64,000 nt of DNA from Flavobacterium sp. (GTDB lineage Bacteria > Bacteroidota > Bacteroidia > Flavobacteriales > Flavobacteriaceae), in the NCBI GenBank assembly GCA_016721735.1, contig JADKHM010000004.1:293877-357876 (forward strand). Direction: 5' to 3'. The notes beneath the pieces are model-generated. The model did no database searches and was not told where the DNA came from. It was given only the letters and a program-made list of their open reading frames with translations. Shown here piece by piece: positions 27,297 through 37,260 of this stretch (position 1 is its first letter; every line of letters begins with the position of its first letter). The position numbers and the translations under genes are program-made.

Positions 27297-29837
27297 TTAC
27301 ATTTTCACAAACTTCACACTCGAACTTCCCTTATCAGAATTGATTTTCAAGAAATAATTCCCGGTTTTCAAACTCGAAACGTCAACCGATTTGGTTTGTT
27401 GTGCGTTGGGAATTACCAAAACAACTTGTCCTAACGTATTGTAAATATTGACAGAAGTTACTGTAATAGTTTGCTTCGTTTCGATATTTAAAATGTCATT
27501 GGCTGGATTCGGGTAAATTTTGAAATACTGTTCAAACTCAAAATCTGAATTCGCTAAAAGCGCCACCGTTGTTGTTGCTGTATTAGTAATAATTGGAAAG
27601 TTATAATCAAAATAAATACTCGCGGTATTGCTAAAGGTGTTACCAAGAATTAAGTTGGGTTTGGTTTTAATTTTGAAGACTACATAACCGTCATTATTCG
27701 CGTCATCAAAAGGCAGATTGATGTTTTCAAAAATAAATTCTACTCTATTGGTATTGCCAATTCTGGTCACAAACTGATGACTTCCAGCAATAGGAATCAG
27801 CGAATTGACATCGAATTTTTCCATGTCGATCAAATCTTTCACCACGACGTTTATCGCATTCGCAGTTCCGGTATTTTCAAAACGAACCATATAATGCACG
27901 TCCTTACCGACCATTTCAGGCGTAATGGAGTTTCCTTCTAGACAGGTTTTGTCGTTGGGGTCGAAAGAATTGACAACGGTTTGAGAAAGACTAAAAGTGT
28001 TATCACTTGGTGTTTCGTCCGCTAATAAACTGTTGGCGGAAACTGTAAAGTTTAAAATATCGCCACCAGTAAGCGGCGGGTTTTCCATCGGTGAATTTGC
28101 ATTAAGAGAGACAGAAATTTCTCTTGATTCAAATGGTTGCAAATTGGTAAAATCCCAATTCAGATAATTAATGGCTTGAGAAGATACAGCTGGATTTGAA
28201 TTTACGAAGTTTAGTAAAGCATCATTAAATGCAAAACTTATTGCACCGGACTGCGTCTGTGTTCCTTTGTTTTTGTATATGATTTTGTAGTTTGCATTAA
28301 ATCCTGGTCTTGCATTATTTATCGAAACAACAGTAATCTCTATATCGTTATGGATGCCATTTGGCGTAATGCAGAAGTTCTGAGTGAATGGACTCGATTC
28401 ATTAGGAAAACTAATTGTAACTTGGGTTGGATCAACAGAAAAATAATTTGGATTTTCTATGATTGGAGTAATAGTATGCGATCCCATTTGTACCGCTATT
28501 TCATAAAGCCCTGTTTCATCCGAAATGAGAGTTCCGTTTTCAGTACCGTTAGTAATGTCATATCTTAATCGAGGATATGATAAATTGTCCAATTCATCAC
28601 AACCATTTTGATTACTGTCGTATTTATTGTTTCCCTTAATCGTATAAAAAACACCACCTGGGGTAAAAGAGCAATATGAATTGACTGTACAATTAGCATA
28701 TCCAGTAGTATTAACTATATCACTAACATAATCCTCTTCATCTTCATCAACACAAATATATTCAAGTACTGGAAGATTATTAATTCTTATATACCACTGT
28801 CCTCCATCAGTAAATTGACCATTCTTCATAAATATTCCAGACAGTAACGCATTGTTATCGCAAAATAATCGTCTTACAGAAGTTTGTGTAAGATCAAGAT
28901 TAGTCAATAAATTATTTTCGCACGCCAATATTCTTAAGTTAGGAAGATTTGAAACATCGATTGTCGTGATCTGATTGTTATTAATATCCAAAAATTCTAT
29001 TACATAAAGGCTAGAAAAATTGATACTTGTAAGCATGTTATCAGGACAACTAATACCTAGCAAAGCATTTGCTCCATCGATATTAAGAACCGTTAACTGA
29101 TTATTGTCACAGTAGAGATATCTCAGATTAGTCAAGTTGCTCACATTCAGCGAAGTCAGAAAATTATTCCTAATCTCTAGGTTTTCAAGATTATTCAACC
29201 CCAAAACATTCAAAGCACTTAAATTATTATCATAACAAATTAGTCTTCTTAAATTAGATAATGCTTGCACATTTATGCTAGTCAACTGATTCCCATTGCA
29301 ATAAAGGTCAACCAAATTCAAAGAATTGGAAAAATTAATTGTTGAAAGATTATTATTTTCGCAATTCAATATTCTGAGATTAGGAGCGTCTGTAATATCT
29401 ATCGAATTTAATTCGTTATTTGAGCATGCAATATATTCAAGATGAACAAGTCCTGTGATATTTAATGAATATATTGAATTATAAGTACAGCCAATAGCTT
29501 TTAGTTGTAGCAAATTGCTTAGATTCAAAATAGACAAGCTATTATCATTACAGTAAAAGAACTCGAGGTTGCTAAAGTTTTCAATTCCAACAACTGAAGA
29601 AATTTGCCCAGATTCGACAAATAAATAATTAACATCCAAAGCTTCATTAATTTCTATTTCTCCATTGTTATTACTATCAATTTTAATGAAATCACCTGCT
29701 ACATTCCGAGCGATGTTGTTGGTTGGATCTGCCGCCAACAACTTCGCCTTAAAATTCGCATCCGTAAAATTAATAATCTGAGCCTGTCCACTCACAAAAA
29801 ACAAAACAACGGCAAATAAAAAGTAAAGCTTTTTCAT
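27297..29837 (-). CDS. Secreted leucine-rich-repeat-like protein with T9SS sorting domain
   Basis: An 846-residue protein with signal peptide MKKLYFLFAVVLFFVSGQAQ. Residues about 70-350 hold roughly a dozen 21-residue LRR-like units (LNLVDLYCNGNQLTSINV, LRILACENNLLTNLDL), each with an unusual internal cysteine. Next come a SdrD-like/CNA-type segment (GNNKYDSNQNGCDELDN), a DUF11-like repeat region and a conserved FDPNDKTCLEGNSITPE / HYMVRFENTGTANA domain common before flavobacterial sorting domains. A T9SS type A sorting domain ends FVKM. Surface binding or adhesion is likely. The stop lies 3 nt from the converging response-regulator stop. Confidence 0.93.
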   Translation of the reverse strand: MKKLYFLFAVVLFFVSGQAQIINFTDANFKAKLLAADPTNNIARNVAGDFIKIDSNNNGEIEINEALDVNYLFVESGQISSVVGIENFSNLEFFYCNDNSLSILNLSNLLQLKAIGCTYNSIYSLNITGLVHLEYIACSNNELNSIDITDAPNLRILNCENNNLSTINFSNSLNLVDLYCNGNQLTSINVQALSNLRRLICYDNNLSALNVLGLNNLENLEIRNNFLTSLNVSNLTNLRYLYCDNNQLTVLNIDGANALLGISCPDNMLTSINFSSLYVIEFLDINNNQITTIDVSNLPNLRILACENNLLTNLDLTQTSVRRLFCDNNALLSGIFMKNGQFTDGGQWYIRINNLPVLEYICVDEDEEDYVSDIVNTTGYANCTVNSYCSFTPGGVFYTIKGNNKYDSNQNGCDELDNLSYPRLRYDITNGTENGTLISDETGLYEIAVQMGSHTITPIIENPNYFSVDPTQVTISFPNESSPFTQNFCITPNGIHNDIEITVVSINNARPGFNANYKIIYKNKGTQTQSGAISFAFNDALLNFVNSNPAVSSQAINYLNWDFTNLQPFESREISVSLNANSPMENPPLTGGDILNFTVSANSLLADETPSDNTFSLSQTVVNSFDPNDKTCLEGNSITPEMVGKDVHYMVRFENTGTANAINVVVKDLIDMEKFDVNSLIPIAGSHQFVTRIGNTNRVEFIFENINLPFDDANNDGYVVFKIKTKPNLILGNTFSNTASIYFDYNFPIITNTATTTVALLANSDFEFEQYFKIYPNPANDILNIETKQTITVTSVNIYNTLGQVVLVIPNAQQTKSVDVSSLKTGNYFLKINSDKGSSSVKFVKM

Positions 29838-29893
29838 AAAATTAATTTTTGAAAAGTAAATGTAAGGTTTTATCTGATTTAAAATACATTACA

Positions 29894-29923
29894 AAAAAAG
29901 CCCCGAATCACTTCGAGGCTTTT
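29894..29923 (-). terminator. Rho-independent terminator after rpsA
   Basis: On the minus strand GCCTCGAA pairs with TTCGGGGC (one U-G pair) over the loop GTGA and is followed by seven T. It lies 18 nt beyond the rpsA stop. Confidence 0.88.
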
Positions 29924-29941
29924 ATATTTAAAGAAGAAAAA

Positions 29942-31717
29942 TTATTTCTTTTTCTCGCTTTTTTCCATTTTCGCTTTCAAACCAGCAAGAATGTCATTAT
30001 TGTCTCCTAAAGTAGCAGCCGGCGCATTAGTAGCGTTCGTTGTACTTTCGGTTACTGCTTTCACATTTTTCTCTTCTTCTTCACGGAAGATAGCGGTATG
30101 AGAAGCAACGACTCTTTTGAATTCTTTGTTGAACTCGATTACTTTGAATTCAGCTTCATCGCCTTTTTTCAATTTCTTACCGTCTTCTTTTTCTAAGTGA
30201 CGGGTTGGAATGAAAGCAACGATATCATCACCAAATTCTACAGTAGCTCCTTTGTCAACGATTTCAGAAATAGTTCCGGTGTGAACCGTTCCTACTGCGA
30301 AAGAATCCTCATACTGATCCCAAGGATTAGCAGTCGTTTGTTTGTGACCTAAAGACAATTTACGTCCATCAACATCCAACTCTAAAACAACTACGTCTAG
30401 TTTTTCACCAACGTTTACAAATTCAGATGGGTGTTTGATTTTCTTAGTCCAAGATAAATCTGAGATGTAAATCAATCCGTCGATTCCTTCTTCCAATTCT
30501 ACGAAAATTCCGAAGTTAGTAAAGTTACGAACGATACCAGTATGTTTAGAACCTACAGGATATTTCGCTGTAATGTCTGTCCATGGATCTTGTGACAATT
30601 GTTTGATACCCAAAGACATCTTACGATCGTCTCTGTCTAACGTCAAGATAACCGCTTCTACAACATCACCCACTTTAACGAAATCTTGTGCCGAACGCAA
30701 GTGCGTAGACCATGACATTTCAGAAACGTGAATCAAACCTTCAACACCTTCAGCTACTTCAATAAATGCACCGTAATCAGCGATTACAACTACTTTTCCT
30801 TTCACTTTGTCTCCGACTGCTAATTTAGCATCAAGAGCATCCCATGGATGTGCGTTCAATTGTTTCAATCCTAATTGGATTCTTGTTTTCTCATCATCGA
30901 AATCAAGAATAACCACGTTTAATTTTTGGTCTAATTCCAATACTTCACTTGGGTGGTTGATTCTGCTCCAAGATAAATCTGTAATGTGAATTAATCCGTC
31001 AACACCACCTAAGTCAATGAACACACCATAAGAAGTAATGTTTTTAACAACACCTTCTAATACTTGTCCTTTTTGCAATTGACCGATGATTTCTTTTTTC
31101 TGTACTTCAATATCCGCTTCGATCAACGCTTTGTGCGATACGACAACGTTTTTGAATTCGTGGTTGATTTTCACCACTTTGAATTCCATCATTTTGTTTA
31201 CGTATACATCGTAATCACGGATTGGTTTCACATCAATTTGTGAACCTGGTAAGAACGCCTCGATTCCGAAAACGTCTACGATCATACCGCCTTTAGTTCT
31301 GCATTTCACGAAACCATTAACGATTTCTCCTGTTTCATTTGCAGCGATAACACGATCCCATGATTTAATTGTTCTTGCTTTTCTGTGAGATAATACCAAT
31401 TGACCTGTTTTGTCCTCACGAACATCAATTAATACTTCTACTTTGTCTCCAACTTTCAACGCTGGATTGTAACGGAATTCGTTCAAAGAAATAACACCTT
31501 CTGATTTCGCGTTGATGTCAACGATAACGTCACGGTCCGTAATACGAACTACAACTCCTACTACTACTTCTTCTTGATCCGTATCGATAAAAGTTTTCGA
31601 TACCAATTCTTCAAATTCTTGTAGGTTTTTCTCGTCTACAGCATCAATACCTTCTTGGAAATTGTGCCAGTTGAAATTTTCTAAAAACTCCGTTTGTGAT
31701 TTTAATAATTCAGACAT
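29942..31717 (-). CDS. rpsA: 30S ribosomal protein S1
   Basis: A 591-residue S1 protein that brings mRNA to the 30S subunit. The tandem S1/OB-fold domains start with EVVVGVVVRITDRDVIVDINAKSEG-type sequence (near residue 50), and later copies contain SYGVFIDLGGVDGLIHITDLSW, DYGAFIEVAEGVEGLIHVSEMSW and NFGIFVELEEGIDGLIYISDLSW, about six in all. The N-terminal acidic helix and the C-terminal Lys-rich tail (MEKSEKKK) are typical of Bacteroidota. A well-matched promoter lies upstream and leaves a leader of about 110 nt in which autoregulation could act. Confidence 0.97.
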   Translation of the reverse strand: MSELLKSQTEFLENFNWHNFQEGIDAVDEKNLQEFEELVSKTFIDTDQEEVVVGVVVRITDRDVIVDINAKSEGVISLNEFRYNPALKVGDKVEVLIDVREDKTGQLVLSHRKARTIKSWDRVIAANETGEIVNGFVKCRTKGGMIVDVFGIEAFLPGSQIDVKPIRDYDVYVNKMMEFKVVKINHEFKNVVVSHKALIEADIEVQKKEIIGQLQKGQVLEGVVKNITSYGVFIDLGGVDGLIHITDLSWSRINHPSEVLELDQKLNVVILDFDDEKTRIQLGLKQLNAHPWDALDAKLAVGDKVKGKVVVIADYGAFIEVAEGVEGLIHVSEMSWSTHLRSAQDFVKVGDVVEAVILTLDRDDRKMSLGIKQLSQDPWTDITAKYPVGSKHTGIVRNFTNFGIFVELEEGIDGLIYISDLSWTKKIKHPSEFVNVGEKLDVVVLELDVDGRKLSLGHKQTTANPWDQYEDSFAVGTVHTGTISEIVDKGATVEFGDDIVAFIPTRHLEKEDGKKLKKGDEAEFKVIEFNKEFKRVVASHTAIFREEEEKNVKAVTESTTNATNAPAATLGDNNDILAGLKAKMEKSEKKK

Positions 31718-31834
31718 GCTGATAAATAATTTGTATTCTGCTCTCTTTGAATTTCTTAGCGCGGATAAGAAAACAGAAGTTGTTTGATTTTTTTGTTAAT
31801 TCCTTTTAGAAACACTTCTCCGCCAAAAGGTGGG

Positions 31835-31865
31835 CAAAAGTAAGGCTATTTTTTTGAAATGCAAA
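31835..31865 (-). promoter_or_regulatory. rpsA promoter (-33 TTTG, N19, -7 TACTTTTG)
   Basis: Read on the minus strand, TTTG (31865-31862), a 19-nt spacer and TACTTTTG (31842-31835) match the Bacteroidota housekeeping promoter exactly. The predicted leader is about 110 nt. The remaining gap to 32143 holds element copy D and AT-rich sequence. Confidence 0.75.
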
Positions 31866-31925
31866 CTTTTACGTGGAGAAATTTGAGGAAAAAGAAGCAA
31901 GAGTCAAGAGTCAAGCTTTTTCGCC

Positions 31926-31996
31926 AGGAGCTGTTCCCGCTTTCGCCTATATCTCTTCGCTGCGCTGCGAGGATACCGGCTCTATCGGGGCTAGGG
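31926..31996 (+). repeat. Interspersed fixed-arm element, copy D
   Basis: Left arm GAGCTGTTCCCGCTTTCGCC, hairpin TCTTCGC / GCGAGGA with one G-T pair, right arm GGATACCGGCTCTATCGGGG then CTAGGG. It is flanked by GAGTCAAGAGTCAAG on the left (31901-31915) and a complementary TTTGACTCTGAGAC on the right. Confidence 0.8.
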
Positions 31997-32143
31997 CAAT
32001 CGGATGCAAGACTATTTGACTCTGAGACTGTGGGATTTTATGATTGTAATAGTACATACCTCAAAATCTAATTTATAATGTAGCTTCAAAACATTGGAAA
32101 AGTTTATTTTAAATTATAGTTTAGCGATTTATAAAGAGAATTC

Positions 32144-34567
32144 ATGATAAAAAAAATAATACTCTTAGTTCTTATAATTAATTGCAGTCAATCTTTTTGT
32201 CAGATTAATTTTGAAGAGGAAAAAGTTCTAATTGATAAATTTCAAATGCCTTACTCGAATTCTGAAGCACTTACTGCAGATTTGAATGGAGACGGAACCA
32301 AAGACCTCATTACTACAGATATAAGCGGCGGTTATATTACTGCTTATCAAAATATAGGTGGACAATTTACCGAGATTCCCTGCGGATTAATTTTAGCCAA
32401 TCAAAACGAGTATCCAACTGGTATATCCGTAATTGATATTGATAATGATGGACTGCTAGACATTATTGCCTGCAATCGTTTCTCGAATAAAATAAACTGG
32501 TTCAGAAACTTAGGCGATTTTAATTTTTCTGGATTAACACCATTGATTTCCATTGCAAATGGGCCAAAATACACGCTAGTTGCAGATATCGATGCAGATG
32601 GAATCGATGATCTTGTTGTTGCTCTAGCCTCAAATATTACGGTAGTCTGGTTAAAGAATAACGGAAACGGAGTCTTTTCAAACCCAGTACCAATTTATAA
32701 CACCAATACTTTTGGAGTCGAAAAAATAGTCGCGAAAGATCTTAACATTGATGGCAATCTGGATATTGCCCTTGGAAATGTGGACGGTGAAATTAATTGG
32801 ATTAGAAATCTAGGAAATGGGGTTTTTGCTCCAAGTGTACCACTAACTTATGCAAATTCTGGTCGGGCCTTTGATTTTGAAGACATCAATAATGACAATT
32901 ATCCAGATTTTGTTTATGCAGCCGATAACAAAGTATACAAAAAGCTAAACCTGTCAGGAAGTACTTTTGGCAATAGTCAAATGATGAATACCACTTTCAG
33001 TTTTAATGAAATTAAATTTAAAGATATAAACAATGATGGACTTATGGATTTAGTTGGTTCGACGGACAATGATATTTCTTACATGAAACGTACCAATGGT
33101 AATTTCGCAAATGCAATTGTATTATTTAACGCTAGTCCTGTGACCCATTTTATTGCTGAGGATGTAAATAATGATATTTTTACTGACTTCATAGTCCCTA
33201 CATACAGCATGTCTAATGATAGTAATGTACAAAGATTATCCGCCTTTATGAATAATGCAGGTTCATACACTGAAAAATTGATCTCCTTTTTTAATAGCGG
33301 GGTTTTTTGTGGAAAGATAGCTGACCTTGATAATGATGGAAAAAATGATATTATCTCATGTTTCAGATCTGTAGTTTGGAACAAAAATAAAGGCGGTGAT
33401 GCATTTACATCCTACAAAAAAATTTCAACTACTTTTCCTTACTCTGATACGTTCAATTTTGATATAGAACCTGTAGATATAGACAATGACAACGACATTG
33501 ATATCGTAGCCTCAACAACATTAGGCATAGAAATATATTACAATGACGGCAATGGCAATTTTACTTTAGGATCTACCACTGCAATCCAGCTTGGAGGAAG
33601 AAGTATCGAAATAGTTGATTTTAATGGGGATGGTTATAAAGATATAGCCATTTGCATCAACTATGGAAGCATAAGTTTAGCGTGGCTTCCTAACTTAACA
33701 GGAACTACTTTTGGAAGTTTGACCACTATCGATAATTTGTCCAATGGAAACAAACGTTATTTGATGAAATGTGGTGATATGGATAATGACGGAGATATTG
33801 ATATCGTTACTTACTCTAGTTTCTATGCCCGACTAAATCTCTACAAAAATGATGGAAATGGTATATTCACAACTAGTTTGGTTCAAAATGAAATAGGCGC
33901 AACTTCTTTAGCTATAGCAGATTTCGACAACGATGGAGATCAAGATATATTTATTGGAGGAAATTATAATTTAGGTATTTATCTAATTAAGAACAATAAT
34001 GGAATTTTTGCCAGTCAATCCCTAATCCAATCTATAAATGTAAACGTTATTGAATTTGCGGATCTAGATGGAGACGGATTGAAGGAATTAGTTGCACTAG
34101 CAAATCAAACTTCTGGTGTTGTGATTTTATATTATTTAAAAAATACTGGAAATAATTTCGATAGTCAAGTCATTGTAAATTCTAATACCAACTCTGTTCT
34201 TCCCGACAATATTGCAATCGGAAATTTAAATAATGATTCTAAACTCGATATCGTTAAAAGTTTTTCTTTCTCTTCAAAAGTGACCTATTGTATAAATACC
34301 TCAACGCTCTCTATTTCAAATACAGAAAAGAAAGACGACTTTTCTTTTTATCCAGTCCCATTTGATCACGTATTGAAATGGACACCATCCGTTACTGATA
34401 CTGATCCGTATAATATTAGTATCTATAATGAAGATGGGAAGTTAGTCTATTCCAATAAAAAAGTGTATACTTCCTCTATAGATTTAAGCTTTTTAAGCAA
34501 AGGAATATATGTTGTTGATTTAAAGTCTGGTTCAAATTCTTATTCAAGAAAAGTAATTAAAAATTAG
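32144..34567 (+). CDS. Secreted FG-GAP/VCBS repeat protein with T9SS sorting domain
   Basis: An 807-residue protein with a signal peptide (MIKKIILLVLIINCSQSFC, cleavage near CQ). About 700 residues of FG-GAP/VCBS propeller repeats carry calcium loops such as DLNGDGTKDLITTD, DIDNDGLLDIIACN, DFDNDGDQDIFIGG and DMDNDGDIDIVTYS. These are enough units for two seven-bladed propellers. A T9SS type A sorting domain (FYPVPFDHVLKW, IYNEDGKLVYSN, LSKGIYVVDLKSG, RKVIKN end) closes the protein. There is no ASPIC domain, unlike the gene at 23549. An extracellular binding role is likely but the ligand is unknown. Confidence 0.93.
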   Translation: MIKKIILLVLIINCSQSFCQINFEEEKVLIDKFQMPYSNSEALTADLNGDGTKDLITTDISGGYITAYQNIGGQFTEIPCGLILANQNEYPTGISVIDIDNDGLLDIIACNRFSNKINWFRNLGDFNFSGLTPLISIANGPKYTLVADIDADGIDDLVVALASNITVVWLKNNGNGVFSNPVPIYNTNTFGVEKIVAKDLNIDGNLDIALGNVDGEINWIRNLGNGVFAPSVPLTYANSGRAFDFEDINNDNYPDFVYAADNKVYKKLNLSGSTFGNSQMMNTTFSFNEIKFKDINNDGLMDLVGSTDNDISYMKRTNGNFANAIVLFNASPVTHFIAEDVNNDIFTDFIVPTYSMSNDSNVQRLSAFMNNAGSYTEKLISFFNSGVFCGKIADLDNDGKNDIISCFRSVVWNKNKGGDAFTSYKKISTTFPYSDTFNFDIEPVDIDNDNDIDIVASTTLGIEIYYNDGNGNFTLGSTTAIQLGGRSIEIVDFNGDGYKDIAICINYGSISLAWLPNLTGTTFGSLTTIDNLSNGNKRYLMKCGDMDNDGDIDIVTYSSFYARLNLYKNDGNGIFTTSLVQNEIGATSLAIADFDNDGDQDIFIGGNYNLGIYLIKNNNGIFASQSLIQSINVNVIEFADLDGDGLKELVALANQTSGVVILYYLKNTGNNFDSQVIVNSNTNSVLPDNIAIGNLNNDSKLDIVKSFSFSSKVTYCINTSTLSISNTEKKDDFSFYPVPFDHVLKWTPSVTDTDPYNISIYNEDGKLVYSNKKVYTSSIDLSFLSKGIYVVDLKSGSNSYSRKVIKN

Positions 34568-34637
34568 TGAACTTATCAATTGTTCCAAAAAAAAACCGAG
34601 ACATGCTCAAATATAAGGGTTTCCTAAGTCCTAAAGT

Positions 34638-35078
34638 TTATTGCTGAACCTCATCAAAATTCACCATCCAATGCACGCCGAATTTATCGACTAACATTCC
34701 GAAATACGCGCCCCAAAAGGTTTTCTCTAAAGGCATGATTACGTTTCCGCCTGCCGAAAGACCGTTAAAGAGTTTGTCCGCTTCCGCTGTACTATCGGTG
34801 TTAATTGACACAGAGAAATTGCCACCAAAAGCAGGAACATCTCCGCTTTGGCTCGTGCTGTCGCTTCCCATTAAAACCGTATTGCCGATTATCAATGAAA
34901 CGTGCATAATTCTTTCGCCCTCTTCAGCGGAAGGAGGCGCGCAATTCGGATCGTTGGATGGCGGCATGTCCTTGAATTTTCCAATGTATGGAAACTCGCC
35001 TCCAAAAACTGATTTGTAAAATAGAAATGCTTCTTCGCAATTTCCGTTGAATATTAAATATGGATTTACTGAAGCCAT
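34638..35078 (-). CDS. VOC family (PhnB-like glyoxalase-fold) protein
   Basis: A 146-residue vicinal-oxygen-chelate fold protein of the PhnB/YjdN type. MASVNPYLIFNGNCEEAFLFYKSVFGGEF is the family N-terminus (shown for orientation in two halves: PYLIFNGNCEEA and FLFYKSVFGG). HVSLIIGNTVLMGSD and FGVHWMVNFDE are the other hallmarks. Proteins of this group are usually annotated as 3-demethylubiquinone-methyltransferase-like, but they are small metal- or ligand-binding proteins with no assigned reaction. A single gene on the minus strand. Confidence 0.9.
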   Translation of the reverse strand: MASVNPYLIFNGNCEEAFLFYKSVFGGEFPYIGKFKDMPPSNDPNCAPPSAEEGERIMHVSLIIGNTVLMGSDSTSQSGDVPAFGGNFSVSINTDSTAEADKLFNGLSAGGNVIMPLEKTFWGAYFGMLVDKFGVHWMVNFDEVQQ

Positions 35079-35194
35079 TTTTTATTAGATTTATATATTA
35101 TTAAATTCTTAGATAAAAGAGTACAGATGCATGAACCACGATGCTAGTATTAGAAAATTTCTTTCTTCTTTACTCTTGCTTCTTTTTTTCTTTC

Positions 35195-36448
35195 CTAATG
35201 ACTTACATTCTCCACGGCTTTCGGATCATGCTTGTGTTTAAACAACACCGCAAATGCAATCGCTATCACGAGCGCATAACCCGCAAAAGTTAGCCAGATA
35301 TTGTGCCAATCGCGTTGCCCATCGTGCGTAAAATAAGTATCGATAATCATTCCGCTGAACAAACCTCCGAAGAATGCGCCGAATCCGTTTGACATCATCA
35401 TAAACAAACCTTGAGCTGATGAACTAATAGCAGAATCAGTGGTGGTTTCAACGAATAATGAACCTGAAATATTGAAGAAATCGAACGCCATTCCGTAGAC
35501 AATACACGACATAATTATCATCCATAAACCATCTACAGGATTTCCGTAAGCGAACAATCCGAAACGCAACACCCAAGCCAACATCGAAATAAGCATGACT
35601 TGCTTAATCCCAAATCGCTTTAAGAAAAACGGAATCGCCAAAATAAATAAGGTTTCTGAAATCTGTGAAATCGACATGATGATGGTAGAATATTTCACCA
35701 CAAACGAATCCGCATATTCAGGAACATTGGCAAACTCTGATAAATATACATCACCGTACATATTGGTCAATTGCAAAGCCGCACCCAAAAACATCGAGAA
35801 CAAAAAGAACAACGCCATTTTGTATGTTCCAAAGAGTTTGAAAGCAGTCAATCCCAATTTCTCCATCACTGAAGCATCTTCTGAAATCAATTTTTGTGGT
35901 GGACACTTCGGCAACGTAAAGGAATAAATCCCTAAAACAAAAGCAGCTATCGCCGAAAAGTAAAACATATTGGCTGACGCTTTATTACCTGAAAGATTGG
36001 TTATCCACATCGCAACAATAAAACCAATCGTTCCCCAAACACGTATCGGCGGAAACACTTTCACGACATCAAATTTATTGTTTTTAAGGATCGTATACGC
36101 CACAGAATTCGACAAAGAAATGGTTGGCATATAACAAATCATCGCCGCAAAAATCACGTAATAAAATGTCGTTGGATTATCAACTTGTGGAATATAAAGC
36201 AAAGCCATTCCGCTTAGAATATGAAGAATACCGTAGAGCTTTTCCGCATTCATCCATTTGTCTGCAATAATTCCAGTGAGTGCTGGCATGACGATAGAAG
36301 ATAATCCTAAGGTAGAAAAAATGGCGCCAAATTCGGCTCCACTCCACTGTTTTGTGCCAAACCAATAATTGGCTACGGTGATTAACCAACCTCCCCAAAC
36401 AAAGAATTGGAGAAAACTCATTACCGTCAATTTGAACTTGATACTCAT
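35195..36448 (-). CDS. Nucleoside:H+ symporter family MFS transporter
   Basis: A 417-residue, 12-helix inner-membrane transporter of the NHS family (relatives of E. coli NupG/XapB), which takes up nucleosides with protons. The N-terminus LTVMSFLQFFVWGGWLITVANYW, SLSNSVAYTILKN and FPPIRVWGTIGFIVAMW are typical of the family (quoted here in short pieces: FLQFFVWGGWLI and PPIRVWGTIGF). FNISGSLFVETTTDSAI and SSAQGLFMMMSNGFG lie in the C-terminal half. It lies 69 nt downstream of cmk on the same strand, a pyrimidine-salvage neighbour, so coexpression is plausible. Confidence 0.92.
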   Translation of the reverse strand: MSIKFKLTVMSFLQFFVWGGWLITVANYWFGTKQWSGAEFGAIFSTLGLSSIVMPALTGIIADKWMNAEKLYGILHILSGMALLYIPQVDNPTTFYYVIFAAMICYMPTISLSNSVAYTILKNNKFDVVKVFPPIRVWGTIGFIVAMWITNLSGNKASANMFYFSAIAAFVLGIYSFTLPKCPPQKLISEDASVMEKLGLTAFKLFGTYKMALFFLFSMFLGAALQLTNMYGDVYLSEFANVPEYADSFVVKYSTIIMSISQISETLFILAIPFFLKRFGIKQVMLISMLAWVLRFGLFAYGNPVDGLWMIIMSCIVYGMAFDFFNISGSLFVETTTDSAISSSAQGLFMMMSNGFGAFFGGLFSGMIIDTYFTHDGQRDWHNIWLTFAGYALVIAIAFAVLFKHKHDPKAVENVSH

Positions 36449-36517
36449 CTTTTTTAGTTTTGGTTTCTAATGTAAATAGAATGTAAATCTAACATTAAAA
36501 ATGACAAAACCAAAAAC

Positions 36518-37210
36518 TTACATCGATTTCATTAACTCGTCTACGAGGTCTAAAACGGCTTCAAATTGTTCTTCACGATTCAGATGAGAATTGTCTATTT
36601 CGATGGCGTCTTCGGCCATGACAAGTGGAGAATCATCGCGATGGGTATCAATATAATCGCGTTCCTGCACATTCTTGAGTACATCTTCATAAGGAACGTT
36701 TTGCCCTTTGGCTTGCAGTTCATCAAAACGGCGTTGCGCTCGAGTTTCGGGACTTGCGGTCATGAAAATTTTCAATTCTGCTTTTGGAAAAACGACGGTT
36801 CCAATATCGCGACCATCCATAACAATACCTTTACCTTCTCCCATGTGCTGCTGTTGCTCTACCAATTTTGAGCGAACTTCGGAAACTTCTGCAATTTTGC
36901 TGACGAAGTTAGAGACTTCAATAGTTCGGATTTCAGCTTCAACATTGGTGCCGTTCAAGTACATTTCAGCAAAACCCAATTCAGCATTAAAATGAAATTC
37001 TAATTTTACAAATGGTAAGGCATGAATTAAACTTTCTTTATCAAAAAACTCCGCATTGATATAGCCATTTTGCATTGCAAAGAAGGTCACTGCGCGATAC
37101 ATCGCTCCAGTATCAACATACACGTAGCCCAAATGTTTCGCCAATTGCTTGGCTAAAGTGCTTTTTCCTGTAGAAGAATATCCGTCGATGGCAATGGTAA
37201 TTTTTTTCAT
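36518..37210 (-). CDS. cmk: Cytidylate kinase
   Basis: A 230-residue (d)CMP kinase that phosphorylates CMP and dCMP to the diphosphates. The start at 37210 (MKKITIAIDG) was chosen over an in-frame ATG five codons earlier. The P-loop GYSSTGKS is at 10-17, YVDTGAMYRAVTFF is the CMP-binding segment, GRDIGTVVFPKA is the conserved Asp/Arg loop and RAQRRFDELQ is the lid. It sits directly downstream of porQ with a 50-nt gap, an arrangement known in Flavobacteriia. Confidence 0.96.
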   Translation of the reverse strand: MKKITIAIDGYSSTGKSTLAKQLAKHLGYVYVDTGAMYRAVTFFAMQNGYINAEFFDKESLIHALPFVKLEFHFNAELGFAEMYLNGTNVEAEIRTIEVSNFVSKIAEVSEVRSKLVEQQQHMGEGKGIVMDGRDIGTVVFPKAELKIFMTASPETRAQRRFDELQAKGQNVPYEDVLKNVQERDYIDTHRDDSPLVMAEDAIEIDNSHLNREEQFEAVLDLVDELMKSM

Positions 37211-37260
37211 ATTCGAATGCCACAAAGGCGCTAAGTCACGAAGCTATTTTTATCGTACAG

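Noticed and set aside
23549..29837. Mobile element or transposon from the duplicated 147-nt segment
   Set aside because: The identical segment is a coding sorting domain in both genes, with no terminal inverted repeats or transposase.
31859..32071. Plus-strand 70-residue open frame
   Set aside because: It spans element copy D and flanking repeat words and shows no family resemblance.
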